This document shows, one piece after another, positions 46,632 to 56,183 of a stretch of DNA of 64,000 nucleotides. The notes beneath the pieces were generated by a model. It saw nothing but the letters and a program-made list of their open reading frames with translations, did not search any database and was not told the origin of the DNA. The position numbers and the translations under genes are program-made. The stretch is from Roseovarius sp. EL26. Lineage in GTDB: Bacteria; Pseudomonadota; Alphaproteobacteria; Rhodobacterales; Rhodobacteraceae. The stretch's first letter is position 1. Each line of letters opens with the position of its first letter. Location: contig NZ_OUMZ01000003.1 of assembly GCF_900327775.1 (NCBI RefSeq), positions 1-64,000 of the forward strand, in the 5' to 3' direction.

Positions 46632-47423
46632 TCAGTCAACAACGACAAGGTCGATATCATTCGATTTCAGCATATCAGTTATGGTTTCGGGCGGCTGAGC
46701 ATCAGTGTAAAAGACGTTGAACTGGATTTTTCCCTTTAGGGAAACAGGCGCGCGTTTGTTGAATTTGTCGCTATCCGCGACGGCAATACGCACTTGAGCG
46801 TTTCGTGCGGCGATCTGGGACAGGTTGGCCTCTTGCAGATCATGCAGCATGAAGCCTGCTTCGGCGTTGATGGCCCCGACGGATAAGATCGCAAATTGAA
46901 CGCTGAGCCGTTGTACAAGGTCGATCGCTTCGGCTCCAAATGCACCACCATCATGAGGACGCAGTTCGCCACCGGCAAGAAACACGCGGTTGTTATTTCT
47001 TGAAGCCAGCGTGTGCGCAACAAAGGCCGAATTGGTCACAACAGACAGATCTGAATGATCCCTGAGCGCGGTCGCGACATAAGCTGTGGTTGACCCAATA
47101 TCCATGAATACTGAATCGCCATTATTGATGTTTTGGGCCACGGCTTGGGCCAGACGTTCCTTAGCTTCTGCATGAGTGTCCATGCGACTGCGTAATGGAG
47201 CCTCGTCGAATTCCTCAATCAGATGAACGCCACCGTGCACCTTACGCACGATATGGGCCTCTTCCAGTGTGCGGATGTTACGGCGGATGGTTTCGTAAGA
47301 CACATCAAGTTGGCTGGCGAGAAAACCAATACGGCACGAGCCACCTGCGCGATGCAGCTCTTGTAAGATTTCTTCTTCACGCTGATTGGTGGTTTTTCGG
47401 GGGCTTTGAAGTCGCGCATTCAT
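46632..47423 (-). CDS. DeoR/GlpR family transcriptional repressor
   Basis: 263 residues. The N-terminal DeoR helix-turn-helix runs REEEILQELHRAGGSCRIGF then LASQLDVSYETIRRNIRTLE, with HGGVHL after it. The sugar-phosphate-isomerase-like effector domain (DSVFMDIGSTTAYVATALRD, VVTNSAFVAHTLASRNNNRV) binds a phosphorylated ligand in characterised members. It is divergent from the amine-uptake operon. Since the operon encodes a choline-kinase-like enzyme, a phosphorylated amine is a reasonable guess for its inducer. Confidence 0.9.
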   Translation of the reverse strand: MNARLQSPRKTTNQREEEILQELHRAGGSCRIGFLASQLDVSYETIRRNIRTLEEAHIVRKVHGGVHLIEEFDEAPLRSRMDTHAEAKERLAQAVAQNINNGDSVFMDIGSTTAYVATALRDHSDLSVVTNSAFVAHTLASRNNNRVFLAGGELRPHDGGAFGAEAIDLVQRLSVQFAILSVGAINAEAGFMLHDLQEANLSQIAARNAQVRIAVADSDKFNKRAPVSLKGKIQFNVFYTDAQPPETITDMLKSNDIDLVVVD

Positions 47424-47455
47424 ATCCTTTGGATAGAATAAAAAGCCACATAAAG

Positions 47456-47477
47456 CAATATTGTGTCACGAATATTG
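47456..47477. promoter_or_regulatory. Candidate DeoR-type operator in the divergent amine-operon promoter
   Basis: Perfect inverted repeat CAATATT (47456-47462), 8-bp spacer, AATATTG (47471-47477). A related GAATATC lies near 47489. It is in the 195-bp AT-rich intergenic region shared by the repressor and the ABC transporter operon. Confidence 0.5.
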
Positions 47478-47618
47478 TAGTTTTTTGCGAATATCATTTG
47501 TGTATCTTTAAAAATATGTGGCAAATTGTGGTTTTTGTTGACTAAAGCCAAATTTTACCGCACATTTTGAGAAAAAAGATAACAACCGGACAAAACACCA
47601 CATCTTAGGGAGAGATTT

Positions 47619-48563
47619 ATGACAAATGTAATCAACAAATTAGGCGCGATTGCCTTGATGCTGTCGACGTCGGTCAGCAGCGTTACTGCCGCCGAATCGT
47701 CTGATCCAATCAAGCTGACATTGCACGATTGGTCTGGTCAGCTGATCAATACCAAGATCATGGGCAGCATCCTGCAAGAGGCCGGGTACAATGTGGAATA
47801 TGTGCAAGCCGATTACATTGCACAGTTTGCCGGGCTGAAGACCGGCGATTTGCATCTGGCAATGGAGATCTGGGAAACTACTGGTCGTGAGGCATTAGAT
47901 GATGCCACGGCATCGGGTAAGGTCGTTAACATTGGCGAAACGGGCCTGATGGCGATCGAAGAGTGGTGGTATCCGCTATACATGAAAGAGCGTTGCCCTG
48001 GCTTGCCAAATTGGGAAGCGTTGAGAGATTGCGCCGAAGTATTTGCTACTGCTGAAACCGATCCATACGGCCGCTATGTTGGCGGGCCGGTCACGTGGGG
48101 TGGGTTTGACGAAGAGCGGGTTGAAGCGCTTGAGATGGATTTCGAAGTTGTTCATGCAGGTACCGATGCGGCGTTGTTTGCCGAATTGGAATCCGCATAT
48201 CAACGGCAGGATCCGATTGTTTTATGGGTCTATGTGCCGCATTGGGCACCCGCCAAATACGAGGGTGAGTTTGTGGAATTTCCGACCTTTAGCCCGGAAT
48301 GCTATTCGGACCCATCGGTTGGGTTGAACCCGAACATGGCGTATGATTGCGGAAAGCCACGCGGCCCGATCTGGAAGGCAGCCTGGAGTGGCCTGCAGGA
48401 AAAATGGCCTGGCGCGTACGACGTCATTGAAGCTTACAATATCAACAACGAAGAAATGAGCGCGATGGTCGGCAAGGCCGATCTTGATGGTGTTGATATT
48501 GATGATGTGGTTTCGGACTGGATGACCGCCAACAAAGATCGATGGTCCGTCTGGGTGAATTGA
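47619..48563 (+). CDS. Betaine/TMAO-type ABC transporter substrate-binding protein
   Basis: 314 residues; signal peptide (residues 1-25, SVSSVTAAE) and GGGAGAG before ATG. OpuAC/ProX-type domain: LTLHDWSGQLINTKIMGSIL, GDLHLAMEIWETTGRE, and several Trp/Tyr residues (EWWYPLY, VTWGGF, WVYVPHWAP) that can build the aromatic cage for a quaternary or tertiary amine. Closest by memory to the glycine-betaine group that includes TmoX (trimethylamine N-oxide). The actual ligand is unresolved. It heads an operon with ATPase, fused permease, a choline-kinase-like gene and a dimethylglycine-dehydrogenase-like gene. Confidence 0.85.
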   Translation: MTNVINKLGAIALMLSTSVSSVTAAESSDPIKLTLHDWSGQLINTKIMGSILQEAGYNVEYVQADYIAQFAGLKTGDLHLAMEIWETTGREALDDATASGKVVNIGETGLMAIEEWWYPLYMKERCPGLPNWEALRDCAEVFATAETDPYGRYVGGPVTWGGFDEERVEALEMDFEVVHAGTDAALFAELESAYQRQDPIVLWVYVPHWAPAKYEGEFVEFPTFSPECYSDPSVGLNPNMAYDCGKPRGPIWKAAWSGLQEKWPGAYDVIEAYNINNEEMSAMVGKADLDGVDIDDVVSDWMTANKDRWSVWVN

Positions 48564-48577
48564 TCCACACTGTTCGA

Positions 48578-48613
48578 CCGGGGCAGGGCCGTGTGGTTCG
48601 CCCCGGACTTTTT
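48578..48613 (+). terminator. Intercistronic attenuator-type hairpin
   Basis: CCGGGGC (48578-48584) pairs with GCCCCGG (48600-48606) around a 15-base loop and is followed by ACTTTTT. Placed between the binding-protein and ATPase genes, it probably reduces read-through so that binding protein is made in excess. Confidence 0.65.
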
Positions 48614-48654
48614 CCCACATCAAAATTGTCCAACCGGACCACCCGGAGCTATTT

Positions 48655-49677
48655 ATGACCCCGAGCCCCAAGCTTTCGTGCCGAAATGTGTGGAAACTCT
48701 ATGGCCCCAACACGCAGACATTGTTGCAAGCCCATCCAGAGCCCAGCGATGAGGACCTAAAGGGCGCGGGCGTGATCGGTGCGGTGCGCCATGCCGATCT
48801 CGAGATCGCAGAAGGCGAGATATTCGTCATCATGGGGCTATCGGGTTCGGGCAAGTCGACCTTGGTGCGGTGTTTGTCACGCCTGATCGAGCCAACCAGT
48901 GGCGAAATATTGTTTGACGGTATTGATTTGTTGCGCGCAAGCGAGCAAGAGCTGATTGAAATCCGCCGTCACAAAATGGGTATGGTGTTTCAACACTTCG
49001 CTCTTTTACCACATTTGACCGTGTTGCAGAATGTGATGTTCCCGCTGACCATTCAGGGCGTTGGAAAAGTGCAAGCTGACGTAAAGGCCCGCGAGGTGGT
49101 GGAACTGGTCGGGCTGAGTGGGCGAGAGGATTACTTTCCGCGTGAATTGTCAGGCGGCCAGCAACAGCGGGTGGGCATTGCCCGCTCTTTGGTCAGCGAG
49201 CCGGATATCTGGTTTCTGGATGAGCCATTCTCAGCGCTTGATCCACTCATCCGCCGCGAGATGCAGGATGAATTTCTACGTCTGCAGGCGCGATTACACA
49301 AAACAATTGTCTTCATTACCCATGATTTCGATGAGGCGGTGCGTCTAGCCGACCGCATCGCGATTATGAAAGACGGCAAGATCATTCAGATTGCCACTCC
49401 GGAAGAGCTGCTGATGAACCCGGCCTCGGACTACGTGGCCGAGTTTACTCGACATATTCCACGTTCCAAGGTCTTGACAGTTGGCGGGTTGATGACACCG
49501 GGGTCAAGTGGTGTGGGGGAACCGATTGCCCAATCTGCAAAAGTCTCGGATGTGGCTGAACGGATCATCGCCGCCGATGGTCCAATTTCCGTTGCAAACG
49601 AATGCGGCCAGGTTGTTGGCAGTATCGACCGTGTGGCAGTGGCGCAGGTTCTTTTTGCCCGTCAGGGGGACGCCTGA
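48655..49677 (+). CDS. Betaine-type ABC transporter ATP-binding protein (ProV/OpuAA family)
   Basis: 340 residues. Walker A GLSGSGKST (near residue 62), signature LSGGQQQRVGIARSL, Walker B IWFLDEPFSALDP and switch THDFDEAV. The N-terminal approach segment LYGPNTQTLLQAHPEPSDED and the C-terminal half CBS-like regulatory part are ProV features. It overlaps the permease start by one base. It powers amine import at the inner membrane. Confidence 0.93.
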   Translation: MTPSPKLSCRNVWKLYGPNTQTLLQAHPEPSDEDLKGAGVIGAVRHADLEIAEGEIFVIMGLSGSGKSTLVRCLSRLIEPTSGEILFDGIDLLRASEQELIEIRRHKMGMVFQHFALLPHLTVLQNVMFPLTIQGVGKVQADVKAREVVELVGLSGREDYFPRELSGGQQQRVGIARSLVSEPDIWFLDEPFSALDPLIRREMQDEFLRLQARLHKTIVFITHDFDEAVRLADRIAIMKDGKIIQIATPEELLMNPASDYVAEFTRHIPRSKVLTVGGLMTPGSSGVGEPIAQSAKVSDVAERIIAADGPISVANECGQVVGSIDRVAVAQVLFARQGDA

Positions 49678-51668
49678 TGTTTCGTATGAACCGATCAGCG
49701 CTAATCACTTGGGGTCTGGTTGCTTTCACCATTATTCTGGGCGTCTATGGTCGGGATTTGGCCAAGGATTTGGATGCGCGATGGTTGGTTAAATTTCCAT
49801 CAGCTTGGGTGGTGCCATTCAAGACATATATCTCGGACGGAATGCGATGGTTGATCGAAGATGCTGCCATTGGCTCACTGGCATTTACTGACGTCACCCG
49901 AGCCATCGCTTGGTTGATTGAGCAGCCCTATCAGTTTGTGCTGTCGCTTCTGGCCAGCGGGTTTGTAAGTGGTCAAGGCGCCAGCGCGCAAATGTTGCTG
50001 CCAGCAGTTAGCTGGATCGTAGTGATCGCGGCCATTGTTGCCATGGGGCACTATTGCCGCGATTGGGGGTTAGCGATGCTGGTAGGGGCATGTTTCGCTT
50101 ATCTGGCAATCTTCGGCCAATGGGAAAGCGCTATGGTCACGCTGGCTTCGGTGCTTATCGCTGTGCCAATCGGCGCTGGGGGTGGCTTGTTGCTCGGGAT
50201 CTGGGCCTATCGCCGTCCGCTTGGGGAAAAAGTAATTTCACCCGTTTTGGACTTGATGCAAACGATACCGATCTTTGCCTATCTTGTGCCTATCTTGTTC
50301 ATGTTCGGATTTGGCCCGATCTCGGCGCTGGTGGCGACGATCATCTATGCCACACCTCCGATGGTTCGGATTACGATCATGGCGCTCAAGTCGGTTGACC
50401 CGGAGATAGTAGATTTTGGTCGCATGGCCGGATCAACCAACCGCCAGCTAATGTGGCGAGTTCTGGTGCCATCCGCCAGCCGAAGCCTGATGGTTGGTGT
50501 CAATCAGGTGATCATGTTGACCCTGAATATGGTGATTATCGCTTCGATGATTGGAGCAGGGGGCCTTGGATTTGATGTGCTGGCCGCCCTGCGCCGCCTG
50601 GATATCGGCGCAGGATTCGAGGCAGGTATAGCCATTGTGGTACTGGCTATCGCTGTGGACCGGTTGAGTCAGGCCTTTGCAGTGCACATCGGACAGGTTG
50701 AAAAACCAGCAGAAGGGACCTGGGTTTCGCGTCACAAGCGTACGGTTTTGGTATTGGTCTTGCTGGTGGTTACTTGGTGGTTGGGGCGGTTTTCGCCGCT
50801 TTTGCTGGAATATCCAGACAGCCAGACCATCACCACCGGGGCATTTTGGGATAACCTAGTTAAGTACCTGAATGTGAACTATTTTGATACGTTTGAAGCA
50901 ATCAAGATCTTCTTTCTACATTACTTCATGGTTCCCATCAAACGGACGCTTTTGGGTATCCCCTGGCCATGGGCTATTGCGATGCTGACCCTGCTGGGGT
51001 GGCGCGTTGGTGGGCTGCGCCTCGCGTTATTGTGTGGTGGTTTGTCCGGCCTAATTGCCATCACTGGCCTGTGGACGAAGGCCATGATCACAGTCTACCT
51101 GTGCGGTGCATCTGTTATTTTGGCAACGTTGATCGGGGTGCCCTTGGGGATCCTTGCTGCGTTAAATAGGCGTGCGGGCGTTGTGATCAATCTGCTGATC
51201 GATACGCTGCAAACCCTGCCCAGCTTTGTCTATCTTATCCCGGTGGTCATGTTGTTTCGGGTGGGGGATTTCACGGCATTGATCGCCATTGTGCTTTATG
51301 CGCTGGCTCCTGCTGTGCGCTACGCGGCACACGGTATCGGATCTGTCAGCACTGAGCTGATTGAAGCGGGTCAGGTTGTGGGATGTACCCGCTCGCAGTT
51401 GTTGCGTCACATACGGCTGCCGATGGCGCTGCCGGAAATTCTGTTGGGGATCAATCAAACCATCATGCTGGCGCTGTCGATGTTGGTGATCACGGCCCTC
51501 GTTGGGACCCGCGACCTAGGGCAAGAGGTTTATATTGCCCTGACCAAGGCCGATACCGGGCGTGGGTTAGTTGCTGGGCTTGCAATTGCCTTTATCGCCA
51601 TCATCGCTGACCGTTTGGTCAATGCAGGTGCCCGTCAGGCCCGTATTCGTTTTGGATTGGAGAGCTGA
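49677..51668 (+). CDS. Double-length betaine-type ABC transporter permease (ProW-like, two fused domains)
   Basis: 663 residues from ATG at 49677, overlapping the ATPase stop. An upstream in-frame start at 49602 is rejected because it lies inside the ATPase gene. Two ProW-like halves: the first (to about 340) has PIFAYLVPILFMFGFGPISA and the EAA-type loop MAGSTNRQLMWRVLVPSA; the second (about 370-663) has LQTLPSFVYLIPVVMLFRVG and VVGCTRSQLLRHIRLPMALP. Normal ProW is a single domain and works as a dimer, so this chain supplies both halves of the channel. At least 12 membrane segments. Confidence 0.92.
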   Translation: MFRMNRSALITWGLVAFTIILGVYGRDLAKDLDARWLVKFPSAWVVPFKTYISDGMRWLIEDAAIGSLAFTDVTRAIAWLIEQPYQFVLSLLASGFVSGQGASAQMLLPAVSWIVVIAAIVAMGHYCRDWGLAMLVGACFAYLAIFGQWESAMVTLASVLIAVPIGAGGGLLLGIWAYRRPLGEKVISPVLDLMQTIPIFAYLVPILFMFGFGPISALVATIIYATPPMVRITIMALKSVDPEIVDFGRMAGSTNRQLMWRVLVPSASRSLMVGVNQVIMLTLNMVIIASMIGAGGLGFDVLAALRRLDIGAGFEAGIAIVVLAIAVDRLSQAFAVHIGQVEKPAEGTWVSRHKRTVLVLVLLVVTWWLGRFSPLLLEYPDSQTITTGAFWDNLVKYLNVNYFDTFEAIKIFFLHYFMVPIKRTLLGIPWPWAIAMLTLLGWRVGGLRLALLCGGLSGLIAITGLWTKAMITVYLCGASVILATLIGVPLGILAALNRRAGVVINLLIDTLQTLPSFVYLIPVVMLFRVGDFTALIAIVLYALAPAVRYAAHGIGSVSTELIEAGQVVGCTRSQLLRHIRLPMALPEILLGINQTIMLALSMLVITALVGTRDLGQEVYIALTKADTGRGLVAGLAIAFIAIIADRLVNAGARQARIRFGLES

Positions 51669-51670
51669 TC

Positions 51671-52552
51671 ATGGACCAAGTTGATCTTATGAGCCGCATT
51701 CGCGCATTGCCAATTTGGCATGGTGACATCACCGCCACGCCCCTGACTGGTGGTATTACCAACGTCAATTATCTGATTGAGGATTGTAATGGTAAATACG
51801 TTGTACGTGCAGGTGATGATATTCCACTACATCAGGTGATGCGCTTTAATGAGCTGGCGGCCAGCCGGGCAGCACATACAGCAGGTCTTTCCCCTGCCGT
51901 AGTGCATGCCACAGATGGGCTAACGGTGTTGGAATTTATCGAAAGCCGCACCCTGACCGAATCTGACGTGCGTGCCACAGACATGTTGCCGCGTGTGTTG
52001 GAATTGGTCCAATCGTGCCACCGTGAAGTACCCAAGCATCTGCGTGGCCCGGCGCTGGTGTTTTGGGTTTTTCATGTGGTGCGCAATTATGGTGCCACGC
52101 TGCGCGAGCGGGACAGCACACATACGGGGCTTGTGCCGGATTTGGTTAATATGGGGAATACGTTGGAACAGGCTGCTGGTCCTTATGACATCGTGTTTGG
52201 CCACAATGATCTGTTGTGTGGCAATTTTCTGGATGATGGCAAGCGCCTGTGGCTGATCGATTATGATTATGCCGGATTTAACAGCCCGCTGTTTGATCTT
52301 GGCGGACTGGCTTCCAATAACGGATTGAGTGCTGATCAAGAAAGCTGGATGCTGGAAAACTATTTTGAAACACCGGTGACGGATGATCTGCGCCATCGGT
52401 ATGGCGCGATGAAATGTGCCTCGCTCTTGCGTGAAACCATGTGGAGCATGGTGTCAGAAATCACATCAGAGATCGACTTTGATTATGCCGCTTACACGGC
52501 TGAGAACCTCGCGCGGTTTCGCGCGGCCTATGAAGATTTTAAAAACTCCTGA
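51671..52552 (+). CDS. Choline/ethanolamine kinase-like phosphotransferase
   Basis: 293 residues. Aminoglycoside phosphotransferase/choline kinase fold: the N-lobe has LTGGITNVNYLIED with a VVRAGDD strand; the catalytic loop is FGHNDLLCGNFL (the Brenner-type HxDxxxxN) and the metal aspartate is in LIDYDYAGFNSPLFDLG. No membrane segment. It starts three bases after the permease stop. By family it would phosphorylate a small alcohol or amine such as choline or ethanolamine; the neighbouring amine transporter supports that. LicA-type enzymes are relatives. Confidence 0.85.
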   Translation: MDQVDLMSRIRALPIWHGDITATPLTGGITNVNYLIEDCNGKYVVRAGDDIPLHQVMRFNELAASRAAHTAGLSPAVVHATDGLTVLEFIESRTLTESDVRATDMLPRVLELVQSCHREVPKHLRGPALVFWVFHVVRNYGATLRERDSTHTGLVPDLVNMGNTLEQAAGPYDIVFGHNDLLCGNFLDDGKRLWLIDYDYAGFNSPLFDLGGLASNNGLSADQESWMLENYFETPVTDDLRHRYGAMKCASLLRETMWSMVSEITSEIDFDYAAYTAENLARFRAAYEDFKNS

Positions 52553-52560
52553 GGACTGAC

Positions 52561-55008
52561 ATGACTGAACTTCCCTCAACCGCAAAGGCCGTCATCATTG
52601 GCGGCGGCATCATTGGCTGTTCTACTGCGTATCATCTGGCCAAGCTGGGCTGGACCGATACTGTTTTGCTTGAGCGTAAGAAGCTGACATCAGGCACGAC
52701 ATTTCACGCTGCCGGGCTGGTGGGGCAACTGAGGTCAAACGCGAATATTACCCAGCTGCTGGGTTACTCCGTTGATCTGTACAACAAGATCGAAGCGGAA
52801 ACTGGCCTTGGCACCGGATGGAAAATGAATGGGGGGCTACGCCTTGCCTGTAATGAGGAGCGCTGGACTGAGGTGAAACGCCAAGCCACAACGGCGCATT
52901 CCTTTGGTCTGGAAATGGAATTACTGACCCCGAAAGAGGCGCAGGATCTGTGGCCGCTGATGGATATATCAGATGTCATCGGAGCTGCCTTTATGCCCAC
53001 AGACGGGCAGGCCAACCCCTCGGACATCACGCAGGCTTTGGCCAAGGGCGCCCGCATGGCTGGGGCTAAGATCTTTGAAGACACAAAAGTCACTGACATT
53101 GAAATTGAAAATGGCCGAATCAAAGCTGTGATCACCGATCAGGGTCGGATTGAATGCGAAAAGGTGATCTGTTGCGCGGGGCAATGGACCCGCACGTTTG
53201 CCGGGCGTTTTGGTGTAAACGTGCCGCTGGTCTCGATGGAGCACCAATATATGGTGACCGAGGCAATCAAAGGTATGCCTGCAAACCTGCCCACGCTGCG
53301 CGATCCTGATCGCCTGACCTATTACAAAGAAGAGGTCGGCGGTCTGGTCATGGGTGGCTACGAGCCCAACCCAATCCCTTGGGCCAATGATGGTATACCA
53401 CAAGGGTTCCACTACACGTTACTGGACAGCAACTTTGACCACTTTGAACAACTCATGGAGCTATCATTAGGCCGGGTGCCTGCGTTGGAACATGCTGGGA
53501 TCAAAACCCTGACCAATGGACCCGAAAGTTTTACCCCTGATGGTAATTTCATCATTGGAGAGGCCCCAGAGTTGGCCAATTTCTTTGTCGGGGCAGGTTT
53601 CAATGCCTTTGGGATTGCCGCAGGTGGCGGTGCGGGCATGGCGTTGGCTGAATGGGCCCACAAAGGTGAGCCGCCGTTTGATCTGTGGTCGGCCGATATC
53701 CGGCGCTTTGGTCGCCCGCATTTTGATACCGACTGGGTTCGCACACGTACTGTCGAAGCCTACGGCAAACACTACACCATGGCGTGGCCCTATGAGGAGC
53801 ACGACTCTGGCCGCCCCTGCCGTAAATCGCCGCTTTATGATGTGTTGCGCGAACAAGGTGCTTGCTTTGGCGAAAAGCTCGGCTGGGAACGGCCGAACTG
53901 GTACGCAGATGTATCAAGGGGTGAGGTGCCAGAGGACGAATACAGTTTTGGCCGTCAAAACTGGTTTGATGCAGTTGGGCGCGAACATAAAGCCGCACGT
54001 GAAGCAGCGGTACTGTTCGACCAGACGTCATTTGCGAAGTTTTCGCTTAAGGGGCCAGATGCGCTCAAGGCGATGAACTGGATCTGCGCCAACAATGTTG
54101 ACCGCCCTGTCGGCACGTTGACCTATACGCAGATGCTTAATGACAAGGGTGGAATAGAATGTGACTTGACTGTGGGGCGCGTCAAACATGATGAGTTTTA
54201 CATCGTCACCGGCACAGGTTTTGCCACCCATGATTTCGACTGGATCCGACGCAACATTCCTGCAGATTTGAATTGCCAGCTGTTTGATATCACATCGTCT
54301 AACGCGGTACTGTCACTGATGGGGCCAGAGGCGCGCAATATCCTTGAAAAGATCACCCGAGATGATGTGTCAAACGCTGGTTTTAAATTCGGCACTTTGC
54401 GTACCATCGGCATCGCAGGATGCCCGGTTCAAGCCCTGCGCGTAACCTATGTCGGTGAATTGGGGTGGGAGCTCCACCTGCCGGTGGAATATGCGCAAAC
54501 CGTCTATGCCGCGTTAATGGACGCGGGCCGCAGTCATGGGTTACTCAATGCCGGATACCGGGCCATCGAAACCTTGCGGTTGGAAAAAGGATACCGTGCA
54601 TGGGGTGGCGATATTGGCCCTGACCATACACCCATTGAATCCGGGCTAGGCTGGGCTGTTAAGCTGAAAAAGAACATCGATTTCAAAGGTCGTGCGGCGG
54701 CAGAGGCGCAACAGGCTAACGGTGTGAAAAAGATGTTGGCCGGATTTACCGTTGATCCCAGTGTTGTTTTGCTGGGTCGCGAGACGATTTACCGCAATGG
54801 TGAACGGGCGGGGTGGCTGACATCGGGCGGTTATGGCCATACGGTTGGGCAATCCATTGGGTATGGTTATGTTCGGCATTCTGACGGCGTGGATGCGGAT
54901 TATGTTCTCGGCGGTGACTATGAGCTGGAGGTTGCGACCAAACGTATCAAAGCCAAAGTGCACATGCAGCCGCTTTATGACCCTGAAATGCGACACGTTA
55001 AAAGGTGA
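52561..55008 (+). CDS. GcvT-fused FAD oxidoreductase (dimethylglycine/sarcosine dehydrogenase family)
   Basis: 815 residues. N-terminal FAD domain with VIIGGGIIGCSTAYHLAKLG and TTFHAAGLVGQ, where the His corresponds to the covalent-flavin site in dimethylglycine and sarcosine dehydrogenases. The C-terminal half (from about 430) is a GcvT-like folate-binding aminomethyltransferase domain (GRQNWFDAVGREHKAAREAA, YVGELGWELHLPVEYA). It probably oxidatively demethylates an N-methyl amine, passing the one-carbon unit to tetrahydrofolate. It is the last gene of the amine operon; which N-methyl amine is not decided by sequence. Confidence 0.9.
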   Translation: MTELPSTAKAVIIGGGIIGCSTAYHLAKLGWTDTVLLERKKLTSGTTFHAAGLVGQLRSNANITQLLGYSVDLYNKIEAETGLGTGWKMNGGLRLACNEERWTEVKRQATTAHSFGLEMELLTPKEAQDLWPLMDISDVIGAAFMPTDGQANPSDITQALAKGARMAGAKIFEDTKVTDIEIENGRIKAVITDQGRIECEKVICCAGQWTRTFAGRFGVNVPLVSMEHQYMVTEAIKGMPANLPTLRDPDRLTYYKEEVGGLVMGGYEPNPIPWANDGIPQGFHYTLLDSNFDHFEQLMELSLGRVPALEHAGIKTLTNGPESFTPDGNFIIGEAPELANFFVGAGFNAFGIAAGGGAGMALAEWAHKGEPPFDLWSADIRRFGRPHFDTDWVRTRTVEAYGKHYTMAWPYEEHDSGRPCRKSPLYDVLREQGACFGEKLGWERPNWYADVSRGEVPEDEYSFGRQNWFDAVGREHKAAREAAVLFDQTSFAKFSLKGPDALKAMNWICANNVDRPVGTLTYTQMLNDKGGIECDLTVGRVKHDEFYIVTGTGFATHDFDWIRRNIPADLNCQLFDITSSNAVLSLMGPEARNILEKITRDDVSNAGFKFGTLRTIGIAGCPVQALRVTYVGELGWELHLPVEYAQTVYAALMDAGRSHGLLNAGYRAIETLRLEKGYRAWGGDIGPDHTPIESGLGWAVKLKKNIDFKGRAAAEAQQANGVKKMLAGFTVDPSVVLLGRETIYRNGERAGWLTSGGYGHTVGQSIGYGYVRHSDGVDADYVLGGDYELEVATKRIKAKVHMQPLYDPEMRHVKR

Positions 55009-55053
55009 CCACCGGAGGAACGGCAGGGATATCCTACTCTGTCTCAGCAGTTG

Positions 55054-56109
55054 TCAGGCATATTTGGTCAACTCAGCGAGATACGGTTCAATATCCCCAA
55101 TATGATCGTGAACCCATTCAGCCTGATAATACGTTTCCAGATATCGCTCGCCGCTGTCACACAGCAATGTCACGATGGACCCTTTGCGACCGGCTGCTAT
55201 CATTTCGTTCGCAATTTGCAGCGCGCCCCAAAGGTTTGTTCCGGTTGAAGGACCTACTTTGCGGCCAATCAACTCTTCCAGCCAGAGTATTGTGGCCACG
55301 CTGGCTGCATCGGGGACTCTGATCATGCGATCAATAACATCGGGCTGGAACGAATGTTCTACTTTTGGGCGGCCGATGCCTTCGATGCGGCTAGAGTAGC
55401 TGGATGTCAGGCCACGATCATGAGTGTGAAAGCTGTCATAAAAGACCGAGCGCTCAGGATCGACGACTGTCAGTTCCGTTTCATAGCCCTTGTAGCGAAT
55501 GTAACGACCTAGCGTGGCAGAGCTCCCTCCGGTTCCGGCGCTCATGACCAGCATCGCGGGAATCGGGTATGCCTCATGTTCCATTTGACGAAAGATGCTT
55601 TCGGCTATGTTGTTGTTGCCTCGCCAGTCTGTGGCGCGTTCGGCGAATGTGAACTGGTCCATAAAATACCCACCGATGGACTGAGCTAGATTCACTGCGG
55701 CGTCATGCATTTCAGGGGCGGATGCTACAAAATGTGTTTGACCTCCGTAAAATTCAATCTGCCGGATTTTGCTTGGCGCTGTGCTTTTGGGGATCACCGC
55801 AATGAACGGTACGCCGATCATGCGCGCGAAATAGGCCTCTGAGACGGCGGTACTGCCAGACGAGGCCTCGATTATTGTGGTGTCCTGTTTGATTTTTCCA
55901 TTGCACAAAGCATAAAGAAACAGCGAGCGCGCCAACCTGTGCTTCAGGCTACCGGTTGGGTGCGTGCTTTCATCTTTCAAATAGATATCGATCCCTTCAA
56001 GACGCGGGAGCGAAATTTTAAACAGATGCGTGTCTGCTGACCTATGAGCATCCGCATTTATTTTTGCAATTGCATTTGAAACCCAACTCTTCACCTGAAC
56101 CTCCGTCAC
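55054..56109 (-). CDS. PLP-dependent cysteine synthase/desulfhydrase family protein
   Basis: 351 residues, fold type II PLP enzyme. The PLP lysine is in HPTGSLKHRLARSL; the asparagine-loop equivalent is EASSGSTAVSEAYFA; the phosphate loop is SAGTGGSSATLGRYI; then GPSTGTNLWGALQIA and LCDSGERY. Longer than typical CysK (about 310-320) and more like the CysK2/Cds1 group that includes a cysteine desulfhydrase. Single gene, convergent with the amine operon. Could be a cysteine, cystathionine or S-sulfocysteine enzyme. Confidence 0.85.
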   Translation of the reverse strand: MTEVQVKSWVSNAIAKINADAHRSADTHLFKISLPRLEGIDIYLKDESTHPTGSLKHRLARSLFLYALCNGKIKQDTTIIEASSGSTAVSEAYFARMIGVPFIAVIPKSTAPSKIRQIEFYGGQTHFVASAPEMHDAAVNLAQSIGGYFMDQFTFAERATDWRGNNNIAESIFRQMEHEAYPIPAMLVMSAGTGGSSATLGRYIRYKGYETELTVVDPERSVFYDSFHTHDRGLTSSYSSRIEGIGRPKVEHSFQPDVIDRMIRVPDAASVATILWLEELIGRKVGPSTGTNLWGALQIANEMIAAGRKGSIVTLLCDSGERYLETYYQAEWVHDHIGDIEPYLAELTKYA

Positions 56110-56183
56110 TTTTAAGTGCCATCATATCGCAATGCGGTGGCACGCAAAGTGGTAATCATGTTGAAGTTAACTGTGTGGCCTTT

